From NCBI GenBank assembly GCA_903772945.1, contig CAICTM010000916.1:1-42803 (forward strand): a stretch of 42,803 nucleotides of DNA, in the 5' to 3' direction. Under the pieces are notes generated by a model that was not told the origin of the DNA, ran no database searches, and saw nothing but the letters and a program-made list of their open reading frames with translations. Of this stretch, positions 40,715 to 42,803 are shown one piece after another (the stretch's first letter is position 1; each line of letters starts with the position of its first letter). The DNA is from Seminavis robusta. Its lineage: Eukaryota > Bacillariophyta > Bacillariophyceae > Naviculales > Naviculaceae. The position numbers and the translations under genes are program-made.

Positions 40715-42803
40715 GGTTTCTACAGTGTAAGACTTGGTCTGATCGGTGGCCGTCAACCCAAAGTTTTCATAGCAACGTCTTCAGCTTTCTTGTTTTCTTT
40801 GGGTGCAATGATGGACCATCGTCCGTTGGAAAGTGCAATGCGCACCTCTTCGAAGGTTGCTCCGAGGTGCGCGGTCTTGGGATGGGAACTGCGATCAACA
40901 TGTGAGAGGATGTTTGGATTGGAACTGTGACTCAGCTCCCCATGCGTGCGGGAATCTCTTGGGACCTGGGCGTACCGTACTCTAGTACCGTGTACCGTAT
41001 CAAGGTTCAACACACTGCCTACAGCCGTACCGGTACAATGTACTGTGGCAGACGACCAAGGACAAGCCAAAGCCACCCCGTACTGGTACTACGGTAGTAC
41101 TAGCTGGCTCTAGTAGGAGCAATAGCTAGTATCTTGTTTGGGTTGCGGCCATGTGGAAGCATGCGGGCAAGTACTACCAGTACCGTGATAGTAATTAGTC
41201 GCTCCTGGCCCTCATACCGGTATCGGTATTGGTGCCATGTAGCGACACACTCATTAGCGAATACAATAGAACCGAGGTGGCACCGATTAGCAAATGGCAC
41301 CGCTAAGTTTCAGAATGAGGAATGATTCTGAGTCGAGTCGAGTCATTCCTATGAATCTCCGCCAGGAAACTCAGTTGCAGGAACACAAGAGCTGGGAGGG
41401 AGATCTCTATTGATGGAGATCTCCTCCACTGGCTGAAAGGCCAGCTCAAAGAGAGCTGGTTCTTTGCTACCCAATCACTACTTCAAAGTACTTGGGGAGC
41501 TGGTTACATTGCCCTAGCACATACCACACAGGAATCTATCTACTGCAGGGCTGAGGGTGCTACTGGGTCTCAGGGGTTACTCTTTCATTACTATCTTTCT
41601 TACTATAAGCTAAAAACACCATTACCACGATTTCACTCCAGTTGACAGAACTGGCTCTTTTGGAGAGGATATCCTACTGTTGGAGATCCTAGGAGAGGAC
41701 TGTTGGTCTGGATCATTCCATTGTATCTAGACTGAAGGCTATATGCTCTGGAACACATAGGCATGCCTCAGCTATATACAAATTGTCACATGGCTGCAAT
41801 GCTGTGTGTACTGATTGACTGTACACGATCAAAAGCATTGTTTCCATCTGACTAAACCAGCACAGCTGTGGCGCACCCATAGAGGCTCCTATTGCTAATT
41901 TCATCGCTCCCCACCATTCGAGTCATCAAATGGGGGCGTCAACAAGCTTCTCTATGTCTGGGTCATTCCTCGACATTCCCACAAAACTGTGAGCATCTGG
42001 TTCCTCAGTTTGGACCTTGGCTGTGACCTAATACAAAGTCAGCAGCCCTCTTGAACATCAAGGTGTCCATTGCTGGGTACTACTTGGAACAAAGGAAGGG
42101 ACATCACACTTGTGATCTCAAACCCTCCAAAGTAGACGGCTGGCTCCAAAGCAAATGCATTGGATTGCCATCGTTGTCCAAGAGAGAAAAGGTGTTAGGA
42201 TCTAGGACGGACGTGGTGTGCGCAGAGGTACTTCTTGGGATGGACAATACACATCCACCTTGGGTTGGTCACTCGCGAAGGTGTGTGTGGAACATGTCTT
42301 GAGGCTATCTGCAGATACTCCCCATTCTCAAGGAACCTATTGCACTTGGACGTCAGTAAGGATCCCACTTGGTCTCCCCATACTTGCACCATGGCTTGGA
42401 ATTCATCTGTTTGTCTCCCCATAAAGCTCAGAGGGACAGAGACAAACAGTCAGTAGTCATATTGGAATCAATACGTGGTTGACAAAACGTTACAACACAT
42501 ACATCTCAGGCAGAGATGAGTCTTTTGACACCACTCATCTAAGAAGCGCATTTTGGGCAAAGTGGATATTATGGGGAAGGTGCACAAAACGCTGGATCAA
42601 ATTTTAGCGACTCATTTATGTGGGTCCCTTATCATGTCGAAGGGCATTATTTTACCCACATACGCCAAATCATGTACTCGTTCACAGCTCCATATTGCCC
42701 AAATGAACAAACATAATGTCCCTGCGAGTCCGTCATATTTTTGTGAAGTGCGTCGAAAAAGTGTGCTCCGTACAGAGATCTGGCGGTACGCCCCTTTATG
42801 CCA
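40715..42803. other. Right flank, no supported gene
   Basis: About 2.1 kb. The first 350 bp is the promoter side of the surface-protein gene and holds two TACCGGTA palindromes (41028-41035, 41215-41222) plus many related GTAC and ACCGT words. From about 41330 the sequence contains several imperfect direct and inverted repeats (GGAGATCTC near 41398-41424; AGAGCTGGTTCTTTGCTACC near 41451-41470), which suggests mobile-element debris. The reading frames at 41713-41904 and 42051-42456 are short and overlap; none has a secure motif. The minus strand of 41750-41850 gives a faint reverse-transcriptase-like DGNNAFD motif interrupted by stops. Confidence 0.45.

Noticed and set aside
41713..41904. Reverse-transcriptase-like DGNNAFD motif on the minus strand
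   Set aside because: Stops interrupt the frame on both sides and the usual downstream GVTQGDPL motif is not seen; the resemblance may be chance.

Overview
The window looks like nuclear DNA of a diatom, most likely a raphid pennate species. This is inferred from protein architectures: a receptor nucleotide cyclase fused to a phosphodiesterase, a DUR3-type urea transporter, a membrane LRR protein with an acidic repeated N-terminus, a secreted P-domain/VWD protein and a mucin-like surface protein. GT-AG introns of 75-129 nt and long gene-poor gaps fit this. Coding strand alternates and there are no operons. No rRNA, tRNA, CRISPR array or prokaryotic signal was seen.

Layout: 1-2039 has no secure gene but holds palindrome-rich repeats. 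2040-6977 (+) is a 17-exon receptor guanylyl-type cyclase/PDE of 1174 aa. 9415-11616 (+) is a DUR3 urea symporter. 12250-15367 (-) is an LRR membrane protein whose frame breaks once, with a decayed tandem copy of its own 3' end behind it. 16087-16902 is a complete non-autonomous hAT-like element with 18-bp inverted repeats and an 8-bp target duplication. About 17420-17975 (+) is a pseudogene readable in three frames. 18919-21604 (-) is a DDE-transposase-like gene. 24386-25693 (-) is a secreted P-domain plus VWD protein. 26597-29677 (-) is a 1026-aa transposase-like protein with its own 3'-end duplication. 30725-32143 (+) is an AlkB-like oxygenase, convergent with a class-3 lipase at 32227-34224 (-). 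The lipase is divergent from a multi-pass membrane protein at 34609-36183 (+). 36926-40714 (-) is a 1262-aa surface protein with a Thr/Ser/Pro stalk and five copies of a domain I do not recognise. 40715-42803 has no supported gene.

Functionally, several products sit at the cell boundary: the receptor cyclase/PDE, LRR protein, urea importer, VWD protein and repeat-domain surface protein. Nothing in the sequence shows that they form one pathway. The most unusual signals are the five-copy domain protein, the strong excess of the palindrome TACCGGTA outside coding sequence, the intron-dense cyclase with micro-exons among intron-poor neighbours, the intact hAT-like element, and the two genes that each carry a degraded copy of their own 3' end downstream.
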